Assembly: GCF_001957135.1 (NCBI RefSeq)
Contig: NZ_MPHK01000010.1
Location: 62,001-126,000, forward strand
Direction of reading: 5' to 3'
DNA length: 64,000 nt
From: Shewanella sp. UCD-KL21
GTDB taxonomy: Bacteria; Pseudomonadota; Gammaproteobacteria; Enterobacterales; Shewanellaceae
Made by a program: the position numbers and the translations under genes. Below, piece by piece: positions 10,093-19,571 of this stretch (its first letter is position 1; every line of letters begins with the position of its first letter). The notes under the pieces are model-generated. The model saw nothing but the letters and a program-made list of their open reading frames with translations, did not search any database and was not told where the DNA came from.

Positions 10093-13000
10093 TAAATAGC
10101 CTCCTTATTGGCATGTTGACTTAAGCGTGCAGCCAGTGGGTTGGCTTTAGGTTTCACCACTTGTAATTTACGGGTTTGCTTATTGATAATGTAGCGATTA
10201 GCAAACAAGTTCAGCACTTCAGATTCAGGGTTAGGGAACGCCCCTAATACGCTGATATTGTTATTGACGCAGGCATCGAATATCTTCTTCACGTTGGTGT
10301 GATGCAAGGTACCTAACTCATCAATAGGCCAATGAATGGTGACATCGGCTTTACCCCGTAATAGGCGAGTAAAGGCCAATAAGAACTTACATAAAATCAG
10401 ATAAGCCATACCATGACTTGAAGATTCATTAAGCTGTCTATCGGTGCGAATGATTAAGTCGCTGTTGCCTTCTTTTAAGCGCAGCTCAATTTCCAGCAGT
10501 TTCGCAATGCCGCCACTTAACGCCGAGCGGCCAATAATATCTAAGGCGCGGCGCATACTTGAGGTGTAATGCTCATCAGGCAGCTCACTAAAGCCATCGG
10601 CTTTCCACTGTTTAAAGGCTTTAACAAACACTTCAAGCTCAGGCCAAAACTCTAACTCGCTAATGCGTGAACGAATTTTTACTGCTGATTCTGATACGCC
10701 ATCAAGGAATAACTCTTCACCCACTTCGCGGGTAATACGCGTGCTTTGGGAGGCGATGCGGCGGTCAATATCTGCTAATACATCGTAATAAGCAGTTAAG
10801 TCGATACCAAAAATACGTCCTTGCTCGCGAATGGCCATCAAGGATTGCGGCACCATCACATTCAATAGCTGTTCAAGTTGTGGCACTAACTTGCGGTAAT
10901 CCAGTAGGCGGATACCTTTATCATTGCTAAAGCTTGATTCATCACGGGCGCGTTCCCAAAACTCAGCTAAGCTCGAGCCTGACTTACTGGCAATAACCGA
11001 ATCAAAATGCTCAACGTATTGTTTTACTGAGCCCAGTAAATAATCACGCTGTAGTAATAGCTCTTCACCTTGTCTTAAACGCTCACCGATGCCACCGGCT
11101 GCTTCATCTTTAGTTGGCGGCAATTTAAGCTCAGCCAGTTTTCGCATCACCGAGCGCAGTTTGGTGAGGTTTTCAGAAGCATCAACTTGCGCTGCGTCTG
11201 AGGCTTTTTTCAAGCTTTCAAAGTGTTGTTTACGCTGCTTCACATCAGCAGTTTTATTGGCAAGTTGCTGCTCTAACTCAAGGGCTGCTTGCTTAACTTT
11301 GGATAAATCGGTTTGCAATTTCGGCTTGGCAGTTAGCCAAGCATTTTGATACCAGTGCTCATATCGCAATACATCGCTGCGACGCTTTTCCGCATTACTG
11401 ATTTGGGTTTCAAGATCGCGAATTTGCCCTTTTAGCGCCACGATAGCGGCTTCATCAACCCCGCGAGATTTAAGCTCGTTTTTATACCATGACTCACAAG
11501 CTTTTTGCTCTTGCTTGGCATTGCTGCGGCGGGTGTCGATATTGGCTTTAATTTGCCCGAGCTGATTATCTAGCGCACCGACCACATCTTGCCAATAGGC
11601 ATTTTTTTCCATGCGGGCTTCAAGGGCTAGCTCTTTTTGCTCACTAAGCCACTCTAGGTGCTTATTGTGTTGCTGTTTTAGCTCGTTTTCTAACTGAATA
11701 AGACGCTTGCTGGCATGGGCTTTACGCTCAGCTAATGCTTGATTGATTTGCTGCTGAGAGCTGCGCTTTTCATCAAATAAACGCCGCACATCTTCACGGC
11801 TATTTTTATAAGCTGTGCGGGCAAAGGTCAGCGCTTTATTAAGCGTGTCTAATTGATCGTTAATGGCAACCAGTTGATCTTCGTTTTCCGATTTTAGCGC
11901 TTCCGCTTGGGTTAAGGCTTCTTCAGCTTTAGCTAAGCGCAGGCGTAAGTCTTGCTCTGAGGCAGCATAATCAGGCACATCAATGGCTTTAAGATCTAAG
12001 CCGATACCAAATAAAACCTCGCCATTACTGTCTGCAACATGGGGATGGAGATCGGTGCGGTGTAATAGCTCAGGGGCAATAACCTTACCAAAGCTTTGCT
12101 CCCAACCAGAGGACTCTTTACGCAAAAACTCTAATAGAGTATGCGATTGCGGAAATAAAATTCCTTTGACATCATCAACATCAGCTAAGCGCTCATTCAC
12201 TCTCACACTGGCAATGCGCAGCGCTTCAGAGACTTGATCGCGTTTGGCGCGCAGTTTTCTTTCTTCTATTGATAAGCGATCGACTTTTTGATTACAGCTT
12301 TCTTGCTCTTCATCAGCGCGGCTAATGCGCTCATCGAACACCGCTAAGCTCATTTTCTCTTCTTCGGTGTAGCTGACACCGTCGATTTGATGTTTCAGCT
12401 CGCCTTGGCTGAGCTTAAGTTTAAATTCTTGCTCTGCAAACTGCGCTTTACCGGCATCGGTTTTTTCGCGCCATAAGCTGTCGAGTTGAGTTAAATCATC
12501 ATTGGCTGACTCACGCTGAGCATCACGAGTTTCACGAATGGCATCTTGCTCTTGATGCAGTGACTCAAGCTCACGGTGTAACTGCTCAGCAATTTTACTG
12601 CGGCGGGTACTGTACGCTGCTTCAATGTCTTGGTGCTTTTCAGTTTGTAACTTATGGCGCTCTGATAAGTTTTCTAAATCACTGCGCCAATTATCTAAAC
12701 TGTCTAAGTCGGCTTTAGCTTGTTCAATATTGGCATTTAAAAAGCCTTCATATTGATCTTCGATGCCATCGAGCTCGACTTCATATTTGCGGATATCACC
12801 TTGGGCGAATGACAATTCTTGGCTTATCTCATCGCGGGCTTCTTTCCATTCTTCGTCCAGAAGACGCAGTTGTAAACTGGTCTCTTTTGACTGGTTTTCA
12901 CTGCGCTCTTGGCGCTCGACTTCAAGGGTTTCATCGCCGCGATAGCCTTTAGCTAAACTGCCTAAGCGCAATTCGGCGCTCAGTAACTGATTAAACTCTT

Positions 13001-13766
13001 GTTCTAGTTTTTCAAATTCAGGGCGAATTTGCTCAAAGCCTTGCACTAACTGACTTTCACGGATCCAGATTTCAACTCGCTGTGGGTTTAAGCGTGAGGT
13101 TGGCGGGTTAACACCATCTTCTTCTAAAATAGCGGCCACCATCGACTTAACGGTTTCCATTTTGCCTTCTTTAGAATGCACCGCTTTAGCCAGTTTTTCG
13201 ATATGACGTAGCGAGTATTCGCTATCACATAATGAGAACTGATGGGCATAATTACGCAGCTCGCTTTTATTGCCGCCGGTGGATAATAAACTGCGATCAT
13301 GTTGAATGATGGCGCGATATTCACGGGTGTTCAGCAAGTTAGTATGCGGCACCGACTGGCGCTTCATTTCACGGCCTAATTCCGCCATGGTATGGCAAAT
13401 GATGGTATCGCCATTACGATTTTTAACGTAATCATCAAGCTCGAAACCTTTGGCAATAAAGCGGTAATTTACCCCTTTACCGTCACCGGCGGATGCCATT
13501 AACGCTTGATAAAGCTGGCCGTCACTCTTTTGATATTCATAGATGATGTAGCTTGAATCATGGGGCAGATACCAACGCTCAAAACTATCACGGGTTGAAG
13601 GCACGACTCGGCTAGGGTACTCACCATAAAACACTGGGACTAATCGCTGCAGTGTGGTTTTACCTGAAGCATTGGTACCACAAATGTTGGTGTGTCCATC
13701 TAACTGCAGTTCCACCACTCCAGGAAGGTGAGTATTAATTAACACTATTCTGATCAAGCTTGGCAT
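10092..13766 (-). CDS. SMC-type ATPase, MksB/MukB/JetC-like
   Basis: About 1224 residues. An N-terminal P-loop reads GTNASGKTT (Lys36 from the chosen start), followed by long coiled-coil arms (about residues 230-950, rich in E, Q, K and heptads) with a central break that would be the hinge. A C-terminal head carries Walker B with PIDE near residue 1149. The ABC signature is degenerate: the expected LSGG-like site before Walker B reads NESSSHGMAY. It most likely forms a DNA-loop-extruding condensin with the two downstream proteins. ATG 13766 is preferred because AAAAGG lies 6 bases upstream; the longer frame needs TTG at 13793. First gene of the operon. No JetD-like nuclease follows. Confidence 0.8.
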   Translation of the reverse strand: MPSLIRIVLINTHLPGVVELQLDGHTNICGTNASGKTTLQRLVPVFYGEYPSRVVPSTRDSFERWYLPHDSSYIIYEYQKSDGQLYQALMASAGDGKGVNYRFIAKGFELDDYVKNRNGDTIICHTMAELGREMKRQSVPHTNLLNTREYRAIIQHDRSLLSTGGNKSELRNYAHQFSLCDSEYSLRHIEKLAKAVHSKEGKMETVKSMVAAILEEDGVNPPTSRLNPQRVEIWIRESQLVQGFEQIRPEFEKLEQEFNQLLSAELRLGSLAKGYRGDETLEVERQERSENQSKETSLQLRLLDEEWKEARDEISQELSFAQGDIRKYEVELDGIEDQYEGFLNANIEQAKADLDSLDNWRSDLENLSERHKLQTEKHQDIEAAYSTRRSKIAEQLHRELESLHQEQDAIRETRDAQRESANDDLTQLDSLWREKTDAGKAQFAEQEFKLKLSQGELKHQIDGVSYTEEEKMSLAVFDERISRADEEQESCNQKVDRLSIEERKLRAKRDQVSEALRIASVRVNERLADVDDVKGILFPQSHTLLEFLRKESSGWEQSFGKVIAPELLHRTDLHPHVADSNGEVLFGIGLDLKAIDVPDYAASEQDLRLRLAKAEEALTQAEALKSENEDQLVAINDQLDTLNKALTFARTAYKNSREDVRRLFDEKRSSQQQINQALAERKAHASKRLIQLENELKQQHNKHLEWLSEQKELALEARMEKNAYWQDVVGALDNQLGQIKANIDTRRSNAKQEQKACESWYKNELKSRGVDEAAIVALKGQIRDLETQISNAEKRRSDVLRYEHWYQNAWLTAKPKLQTDLSKVKQAALELEQQLANKTADVKQRKQHFESLKKASDAAQVDASENLTKLRSVMRKLAELKLPPTKDEAAGGIGERLRQGEELLLQRDYLLGSVKQYVEHFDSVIASKSGSSLAEFWERARDESSFSNDKGIRLLDYRKLVPQLEQLLNVMVPQSLMAIREQGRIFGIDLTAYYDVLADIDRRIASQSTRITREVGEELFLDGVSESAVKIRSRISELEFWPELEVFVKAFKQWKADGFSELPDEHYTSSMRRALDIIGRSALSGGIAKLLEIELRLKEGNSDLIIRTDRQLNESSSHGMAYLILCKFLLAFTRLLRGKADVTIHWPIDELGTLHHTNVKKIFDACVNNNISVLGAFPNPESEVLNLFANRYIINKQTRKLQVVKPKANPLAARLSQHANKEAI

Positions 13767-13793
13767 TGGCATCCTTTTGCGTACTTTCCGCAA

Positions 13794-14166
13794 CGGCTAA
13801 AAACAAGATTTTAGGGAATTTATTTTAATGAGCTATAAGTTAAATCAAAGCGCTGAATGAAGCAATTTAGCTGATAACAAAGCGTGAAATAATAACCGAT
13901 AAAGGCTGCTTTACTCGCCTAACAAAGCAGCAAACGGCCAGTATATTGTTTTTACCAGCATGAAGTTGTGGGATATCAGTTAGGTTTTATGCGCAGCTAA
14001 GACCGATAAGCTGATCCAGAGATAAAAAAAACACCTTTGCGGTGGCGTTAAAAATGGATATCACCAAATAAAATTCACTATTAGTCAGCAGCTGTAAGCC
14101 CTTTTTACTTATACAGCCCCCTCTAATAACCATTCCAGCGCGTTATTTTTAACAGCGCTAAACAAA
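13794..14166. other. Intergenic region upstream of the SMC operon
   Basis: No supported gene. It should hold the promoter of the minus-strand SMC operon. A weak hairpin with a minus-strand T-run lies near 14022-14047. No JetD/MksG-like coding sequence is present. Confidence 0.4.
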
Positions 14167-14202
14167 AAAACAGCCAGCTTATTTAAATAAGCTGGCTGTT
14201 TT
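14167..14202 (-). terminator. Strong bidirectional terminator downstream of ahpF
   Basis: A perfect 18-bp inverted repeat centred at 14184/14185 (arm includes ACAGCCAGCTTATTT) with A/T runs on both flanks. It lies about 170 bases beyond the ahpF stop and separates it from the SMC operon. Confidence 0.88.
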
Positions 14203-14372
14203 GTCAAAACTTTATAGTGCGCTAAGCACTTTATAAACGCTTTTCTATCAGCACTTTTCTTTCAGCGCGTTTCTATTAAGAGCACGCACAAAGTGATTCG
14301 TTTTCGTTACAACCCTGTCATTGCAACCCTGTCATTCCTGCAGTGTCATAGGGATAGTGTCATTGCGACTAA

Positions 14373-15980
14373 TTAAGCCGCTTCTGTCTCACTTTTTTCA
14401 GACTCAAGTTTAACTTGCTCTGCATCTGTCGTTTCAGCTTCGCTGTGTCTAATCAGATAATCAAAGGCACCCAGTGAGGCGGTTGCGCCGCTGCCCATGG
14501 CAATAATGATTTGTTTATAGGCTGAGTTAGTGACATCACCTGCAGCAAATACCCCAGGGATTGATGTTTGGCCTTTGCCATCAACTATAATTTCACCGCG
14601 ATTAGTTAACTCTACAGTGTCTTTTAACCATTCGCTATTTGGCACTAAGCCGATTTGCACAAAGATGCCCGCAAGCTCAAGCTGATGTGATTCGTTGCTG
14701 GCGCGATCGGTATAAGTTAGCCCTGTGACGCGTTTGCCATCACCGACCACTTCAGTGGTCATCGCTTGGGTAATAATATCGATATTGCCCATTGAGTGCG
14801 CTTTACGTTGCAAGACTTCATCAGCGCGAAGGCTAGTATCAAACTCAAGTACAGTCACGTGCTCAACGATATTGGCTAAATCGATAGCCGCTTCAATACC
14901 AGAATTACCGCCGCCAATCACAGCTACACGCTTGCCTTTAAATAACGGCCCATCACAATGTGGGCAATAAGCTACGCCGCTGCCACGGTATTCTTGCTCA
15001 CCAGGGACATTCATTTCACGCCAGCGCGCGCCAGTTGCTAACAATATGGTCTTACTTGATAGAATCGCGCCGCTTTCAAGTTCGATTTCAAAACGCTCAC
15101 CTGATTTAAGAGATAGCGCCCGTTGGTTGTCCATGACATCTACATCGTAATCTTTTACGTGGGCTTCAAGATTGGCAACCAATTTTGGTCCTTCGGTTTT
15201 TGACACTGAGATAAAATTTTCAATGCCGACAGTTTCTGCCACTTGGCCACCAAACTTATCTGCCACTATGCCAGTGCGCAGGCCTTTTCGCGCCGCGTAA
15301 ATGGCAGCTGATGCACCTGCTGGGCCGCCGCCAACCACTAATACATCAAAACTTTGCTTGTTATTAAGCTGCTCTGCTTTTCTAGCAATCGCATTCACAT
15401 CGAGCTTATTTAAAATTTCGACGACGCTAATGGCGCCAACAGAAAAAGGCTCGCCATTCATATATACAGTAGGTACCGACATGATGTTGCGCTGATTAAT
15501 TTCATCTTGAAATAATGCGCCATCAATCATCACGTTAGTAATATTGGGGTTAATCGCTGCCATCATATTTAGTGCTTGAACCACTTCAGGGCACGTTTGA
15601 CAGCTTAGTGATACGTAGGTTTCAAACTTAAACTCACCGGGCAGATCTTTAATTTGCCCAATAACTTCATCGGTTAATTTAATGGGGTGACCACCAGAGT
15701 GCAGTAATGCTAATACTAATGAAGTAAATTCATGGCCCATAGGTAAACCAGCAAAGCTAATGTTGCTACCCAGTTCTGGGTTAATGATACTCATTGATGG
15801 GGTTCTGATCCCTTGCTGCTCTTTAAGGCTTACAAGGTTTGATAAACCAACAATATCATTGGCTAAAGAGCTCAATTCTTTGGCTTTCGGGCTATCGTCT
15901 GCTGACACGACAAGTTCAACTGGTCGTTTAAGGTTTTGCAGATAAGTTTTCAGTTGATTTTTAATATTCGCATCTAACAT
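14373..15980 (-). CDS. ahpF: Alkyl hydroperoxide reductase subunit F
   Basis: A 535-residue flavoenzyme that passes electrons from NAD(P)H to AhpC. The N-terminal half has tandem thioredoxin-like folds with redox centre C127-Q-T-C130. The C-terminal half is thioredoxin-reductase-like, with FAD motif [10 protein letters not shown] near residue 217, active disulfide C339-P-H-C342 and a second nucleotide motif GGGNSG. Length and motif order match AhpF. The start has TAGGAG 8 bases upstream. It lies 162 bases after ahpC on the same strand, with a leaky-looking hairpin in between, the usual ahpC-ahpF layout for peroxide defence. Confidence 0.96.
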   Translation of the reverse strand: MLDANIKNQLKTYLQNLKRPVELVVSADDSPKAKELSSLANDIVGLSNLVSLKEQQGIRTPSMSIINPELGSNISFAGLPMGHEFTSLVLALLHSGGHPIKLTDEVIGQIKDLPGEFKFETYVSLSCQTCPEVVQALNMMAAINPNITNVMIDGALFQDEINQRNIMSVPTVYMNGEPFSVGAISVVEILNKLDVNAIARKAEQLNNKQSFDVLVVGGGPAGASAAIYAARKGLRTGIVADKFGGQVAETVGIENFISVSKTEGPKLVANLEAHVKDYDVDVMDNQRALSLKSGERFEIELESGAILSSKTILLATGARWREMNVPGEQEYRGSGVAYCPHCDGPLFKGKRVAVIGGGNSGIEAAIDLANIVEHVTVLEFDTSLRADEVLQRKAHSMGNIDIITQAMTTEVVGDGKRVTGLTYTDRASNESHQLELAGIFVQIGLVPNSEWLKDTVELTNRGEIIVDGKGQTSIPGVFAAGDVTNSAYKQIIIAMGSGATASLGAFDYLIRHSEAETTDAEQVKLESEKSETEAA

Positions 15981-16009
15981 ACGTGTGCTCCTAGTAATGA
16001 AGTTGAGCC

Positions 16010-16066
16010 AAAAAAAAGCCTAGTTCATAAACGCTAAATCCATTTAGCATTAACAAAGAACCAGGC
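16010..16066 (-). terminator. Attenuator-like terminator between ahpC and ahpF
   Basis: On the minus strand GCCTGGTTC pairs with GAACTAGGC around an inner stem (GCTAAAT / ATTTAGC), and an eight-T run follows. It would stop part of the ahpC transcripts, giving more AhpC than AhpF. Confidence 0.75.
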
Positions 16067-16142
16067 AGATTGGAGAGTGATGAAACTTAGCTGAACCGTG
16101 GATGAGGCGACTCAGCTATTGGAGAGTATTAACGCCAGTGGT

Positions 16143-16712
16143 TTAGATTTTACCTACTAGGTCAATTGATGGTGCTAATGTGTCTTCACCTGGCTGCCAT
16201 GCTGCTGGACATACTTCGCCATCATGTGATGCAACATATTGTGCTGCTTGAATTTTACGAACTAATTCAGCTGCGCTACGGCCAATACCTAGGTCATGAA
16301 TTTCAGCAACTTTAACTTCGCCTTCTGGGTTCATTACGAACGTACCGCGAAGTGCTAAACCGTCTTCTTCAATCATCACACCGAAGTTGCGAGTAATTGC
16401 GCCAGTTGGGTCACCAATCATTGGGTAGTTAATTTTACCGATAGTGTCTGAACTTGAATGCCATGCTTTATGAGTGAAGTGGGTATCTGTTGATACTGAG
16501 TAAACTTCAACACCCATTTCTTGTAACTTAGCGTAATGGTCAGCCATGTCGCCTAATTCAGTAGGACATACAAAAGTGAAATCAGCTGGGTAGAAAAATA
16601 CTACAGACCATTTGCCCAGTAAATCTTGTTCAGTTACTGAAACAAAGTCACCATTGTGAAAAGCAGTTGCAGAAAATGGCTTGATAGTTGAATTAATAAT
16701 TGATTGAGTCAT
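16143..16712 (-). CDS. ahpC: Alkyl hydroperoxide reductase subunit C (peroxiredoxin)
   Basis: A 189-residue typical 2-Cys peroxiredoxin. The peroxidatic cysteine is C49 in DFTFVCPTE and the resolving cysteine C168 in GEVCPAAW. It reduces hydrogen peroxide and organic hydroperoxides in the cytoplasm and is recycled by AhpF, encoded next. Length and the GTFVMNPEG and [10 protein letters not shown] segments match E. coli-type AhpC. The gene is preceded by GGAGCACACCC near the ATG. OxyR control is usual in the family, but I could not find a convincing OxyR site. Confidence 0.97.
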   Translation of the reverse strand: MTQSIINSTIKPFSATAFHNGDFVSVTEQDLLGKWSVVFFYPADFTFVCPTELGDMADHYAKLQEMGVEVYSVSTDTHFTHKAWHSSSDTIGKINYPMIGDPTGAITRNFGVMIEEDGLALRGTFVMNPEGEVKVAEIHDLGIGRSAAELVRKIQAAQYVASHDGEVCPAAWQPGEDTLAPSIDLVGKI

Positions 16713-16960
16713 GGGTGTGCTCCGTTATATTTAAAGTAAATTCTAATTTAGTGTGTAGCTGTATCTGTTTGATGGAATAGATAATAGCGACAAGTTAGAA
16801 TTAAATATAACGGGTAAAAACTATCACCCTAATCGGTTTTTTAGAAAGTGAACACTAAATAAACGTTGGCAATCGAAATGCTCGATAAGCGCCCATTTAT
16901 TGCTGTAAAGGTGAGCAGTTACAGCTAAATAAGCAGGTTGCTAAAATTTTGATATGCTTA
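16713..16960. other. Upstream region of ahpC
   Basis: About 250 bases, no gene. It must hold the ahpC promoter. Scattered ATAG/CTAT strings are present but not in the spacing of a clear OxyR site. Confidence 0.4.
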
Positions 16961-16966
16961 TTTTTA

Positions 16967-17050
16967 CTGAGTAAAACCTGTCAGTGAACGCCCTACTGGC
17001 TAGTCTAGCGGTTGTGATACACGCTGTTGCAATGCAAGTTATTGTGATAA
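16967..17050 (-). pseudogene. Decayed duplicate of the methyltransferase 3' end
   Basis: Bases 16967-16999 match 17129-17161 at 30 of 33 positions. On the minus strand the copy still reads PVGRSLTGFTQ and then a stop, against PVGRSLTRFTQWE at the end of the intact gene. Further upstream only fragments such as CAACAGC can be aligned. It looks like the remnant of a tandem duplication of the neighbouring gene's tail. Confidence 0.75.
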
Positions 17051-17119
17051 TAGCTAGGGTTAAACGATTTCTTATTTATAGGCAGTGCGATAAGTTGCGC
17101 TATCATTTATTTGCGAAAA

Positions 17120-17863
17120 CTATTCCCACTGCGTAAAGCGTGTCAGTGAACGCCCTACTGGGTAATCAAGCTGTTGCGATAATTGCTGTAATTGCTGTTT
17201 GTTATAGGCTGCGCTAAAAGAGTGTGGCTGCTTACTGGCGTAAACCACCCAATTTCCACCGCCGGTTAAGGTGGCATAAACATTGGCAAAGTGCGCTGAT
17301 AACACTTGCTTTAGCAGCTCACTTTTACTGTGCTCTTTCCAGCAGTTAAGCACTAAAAAACCTTCCGCTTTAAGGCCTTTATGACAAGTGCCAATAAAGT
17401 CGCTGGTTAATTGCTTTTCATCAACCCCTTGCTCGATATACATATCAGCAAAAATGATATCGACTTTTTTGTGTTCTGCTCGAGCTAAAAATGTGCCGCC
17501 ATCATCAAGTTCAATGTTAAGCTTTTTGCCAACAGGTAATTGAAAATAGCGTTTAGCAATCTCAATCACATCAGCGCGCAATTCAACGGCAGTAAGCTTA
17601 ATCCCGGCATCAAAGCGCCTTAGTGCATGCACCAGTCCGCCGCCACCTAAACCAAATATGATGGCGCTTTTAGGTTTACTAAATAACAGCACTGCTAACA
17701 TAGCCTGAACATAGGTATGCTGAGGAATATGTGGCGCCGCTTTCAGTATTTTACTCTGCTCGTCATTGTCACCAAAAGATAACACGCGAAAATCGCCATC
17801 ATCTAATACGTAGATGGGGCCGATGTCATCACTGACATGGTGTAACTGCTGGTACTCTGACAT
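17120..17863 (-). CDS. Spermidine synthase-like class I methyltransferase-fold protein
   Basis: About 247 residues with a Rossmann fold. Motif I is IFGLGGGGLVHAL, motif II AVELRADVIEIAKRYF, and an acidic segment DIIFADMY takes the place of the DxxxxD site of polyamine synthases. The protein resembles the spermidine synthase-like family lacking the N-terminal strand domain. Whether it makes a polyamine, methylates a substrate or does neither is unknown. ATG 17863 is preferred over an upstream in-frame TTG at 17899. No polyamine genes are nearby. Its 3' end is partly duplicated downstream. Confidence 0.75.
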   Translation of the reverse strand: MSEYQQLHHVSDDIGPIYVLDDGDFRVLSFGDNDEQSKILKAAPHIPQHTYVQAMLAVLLFSKPKSAIIFGLGGGGLVHALRRFDAGIKLTAVELRADVIEIAKRYFQLPVGKKLNIELDDGGTFLARAEHKKVDIIFADMYIEQGVDEKQLTSDFIGTCHKGLKAEGFLVLNCWKEHSKSELLKQVLSAHFANVYATLTGGGNWVVYASKQPHSFSAAYNKQQLQQLSQQLDYPVGRSLTRFTQWE

Positions 17864-18075
17864 GGAGTTCTCATGGTTTATAGGCAGGATATTCGGCAAA
17901 ATTATACCGCATAAATAGATCTTTTAAGCAGTTTTTATTGCCCCTAACGCCCCAACATTTAGCTTACCAATCGTTAAAAACAACCAAGCAATAGCAACAG
18001 TTAACCAACCTGCGCACAGTAAACAAACTAGTTCAACATTTCAGATACTTAGCCGTAAATAACCCAACACACTGA

Positions 18076-18091
18076 CGTGACAGCCATCACA
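18076..18091. promoter_or_regulatory. CRP-type site upstream of the DUF3332 gene
   Basis: CGTGA-CAGCCA-TCACA matches 9 of 10 core positions of the CRP site. The centre is 67 bases before the start codon at 18151, a usual activator distance. TATAAT follows at 18111-18116, which would be a -10 box for a promoter with the CRP site near -41. Confidence 0.65.
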
Positions 18092-18150
18092 TACTCTAAG
18101 GGAGAAATGCCTATAATCCGCAGCTGATAAAAAAATAAGAGATTGATGAA

Positions 18151-18666
18151 ATGAAAAAGAAATTTTTAGCGACTGCAGCAATGATCCTAACTTGTAGCCA
18201 ACTATCTGGCTGTATGGGGCAAATGGGCGTAAGCCAAATGGTCACTAAGCTAAACTTAGATACCGTCGACAACCGTTATGGCCGTGCGGGTTTATTCGCA
18301 TTATTGTCACCTGTTTATGGTTTGGCGGCGACTGCTGATCTTTTTGTATTTAACAGCATTGAGTTCTGGACCGGTACCAACCCATTAACTGACAAAGAAG
18401 CCGTAGTTGATTTACCAACTGATGCTATTTTCAAAATGAACAAGCACATCGGTGAAGACTTTAAAACAGCGCCAATTAAACTTTCAAATGCCCAAATCAG
18501 CCAACAGGATGAGCGTACTTTGGTAATGACCTTGGCCTATGAAGATGGTTCTAAGCAGGAATTAGTGGGTAGCAAAGGTGAAGAGTTTATCGATTTTTAC
18601 CTTGATGACATGCTTGTTGCTCAAGTAAGCCTTGCTGAATTAGCACAATACCAACAAGCGGCTTAA
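18151..18666 (+). CDS. DUF3332 lipoprotein
   Basis: A 171-residue lipoprotein. A lipobox LSGC places lipidated C21 after a short hydrophobic signal (MKKKFLATAAMILTCSQLSGC). The remainder has a glycine/alanine-rich segment (FALLSPVYGLAATADLFVFNS) and a C-terminal beta-rich part, the pattern of the DUF3332 family known from Shewanella and Vibrio. Function is unknown. No aspartate at +2 (sequence CMGQ), so outer-membrane sorting is likely. Single gene, with a CRP-type site upstream and a terminator downstream. Confidence 0.85.
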   Translation: MKKKFLATAAMILTCSQLSGCMGQMGVSQMVTKLNLDTVDNRYGRAGLFALLSPVYGLAATADLFVFNSIEFWTGTNPLTDKEAVVDLPTDAIFKMNKHIGEDFKTAPIKLSNAQISQQDERTLVMTLAYEDGSKQELVGSKGEEFIDFYLDDMLVAQVSLAELAQYQQAA

Positions 18667-18702
18667 GCCATAATTGGTTTGCGATTATATCGTGAATTGA
18701 TA

Positions 18703-18733
18703 AGCCCTGAGTAACACTCGGGGCTTTTTTTTA
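18703..18733 (+). terminator. Terminator after the DUF3332 gene
   Basis: Stem AGCCCTGAGT / ACTCGGGGCT (one G-T wobble), a 3-base loop and an eight-T run, about 35 bases after the stop. Confidence 0.88.
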
Positions 18734-18751
18734 ATTCAGCCTAACAAGGTT

Positions 18752-19489
18752 TTACTTTAAAGTGCGCTGAAAAAAGCTCACCGCTTGCAAATACATTTGC
18801 AGTGCTAACGCCGCATCATAACGCTCGCCTTCATCACGCATAAAGGCATGCTGAGCATTCACCTCTAACCAGCTAAAGTTAGCGTCAAGCTGCTCTAACT
18901 TGTGATATATGACTTTTCGGCCTGCTTTAGAAACATGGGGATCTTGCTTGCCAAAGACTAATACCAGCTCACCATTAATATCACCACTGCGAGTTAATGA
19001 ATCATTCTCTGGCTCACAGGGCAAGGTATTTGAATGAATGTCAGTGGGATATAAACAAAAAGCGCCACTGATATCGGGGTTTAATGCCGCACGATAAGCC
19101 AGATGGCCACCAATACACACCCCCATAGCGCCCACTTTACAGCTGCAGTATGCTTGGCTGCGGGCAAAGTCGATAAGCGCTTGGGTATCGCTATCATGTT
19201 GCTCTAAGGGCTTAGCAAATTTATCTGCATTGCCCTTATCTTTACCCACATCATCATATTCAAGTACCGTGCCCAGTGGGTTCAATTCATGAAACACTTC
19301 AGGTACTAATACCACAAAGCCATGCCCCGCTAAAATGGCAGCACTTCTGGCAATAGGCGCAGTTTGTTGAAAAATCTCAGAATAGAATATGATACTGGCA
19401 AATTGCCCTGGGGCATCTGGCCGATACACATAAGTCCGCATCGTACCTGTTGGGGTTTCAATATCGTGGACTTCTTTAGTAATGATCAT
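18752..19489 (-). CDS. Dienelactone hydrolase family protein
   Basis: A 245-residue cytoplasmic alpha/beta hydrolase. The nucleophile is a cysteine in GVCIGGH, as in dienelactone hydrolases (Cys instead of Ser); the aspartate lies in GKQDPHV and the histidine in NAQHAFMRD. The fold order fits the DLH family (carboxymethylenebutenolidase). The natural substrate is unknown since no aromatic-degradation genes are near. The gene is 75 bases after the ldhA start on the same strand? No: it lies downstream of ldhA (19572), with 82 bases between ldhA stop and its ATG, so the two may be co-transcribed. Confidence 0.85.
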   Translation of the reverse strand: MIITKEVHDIETPTGTMRTYVYRPDAPGQFASIIFYSEIFQQTAPIARSAAILAGHGFVVLVPEVFHELNPLGTVLEYDDVGKDKGNADKFAKPLEQHDSDTQALIDFARSQAYCSCKVGAMGVCIGGHLAYRAALNPDISGAFCLYPTDIHSNTLPCEPENDSLTRSGDINGELVLVFGKQDPHVSKAGRKVIYHKLEQLDANFSWLEVNAQHAFMRDEGERYDAALALQMYLQAVSFFQRTLK

Positions 19490-19571
19490 ATTGCTGATTC
19501 CTTGTTAAGTAACCTAAGCTTGGGCTAAGTCGATTTTTCTCTATCCTTTACTAATGCAATTGGCAACTGAA

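Noticed and set aside
14310..14345. Short direct repeat CAACCCTGTCATT near the ahpF 3' side
   Set aside because: Two copies only, no hairpin or known element, probably slippage.
13794..14372. JetD/MksG nuclease gene that would make the SMC operon a Wadjet system
   Set aside because: No reading frame of suitable length or composition exists on either side of the operon.
16740..16860. ATAG/CTAT strings upstream of ahpC as an OxyR site
   Set aside because: The spacings do not fit the tetranucleotide pattern of OxyR targets, so no site is called.
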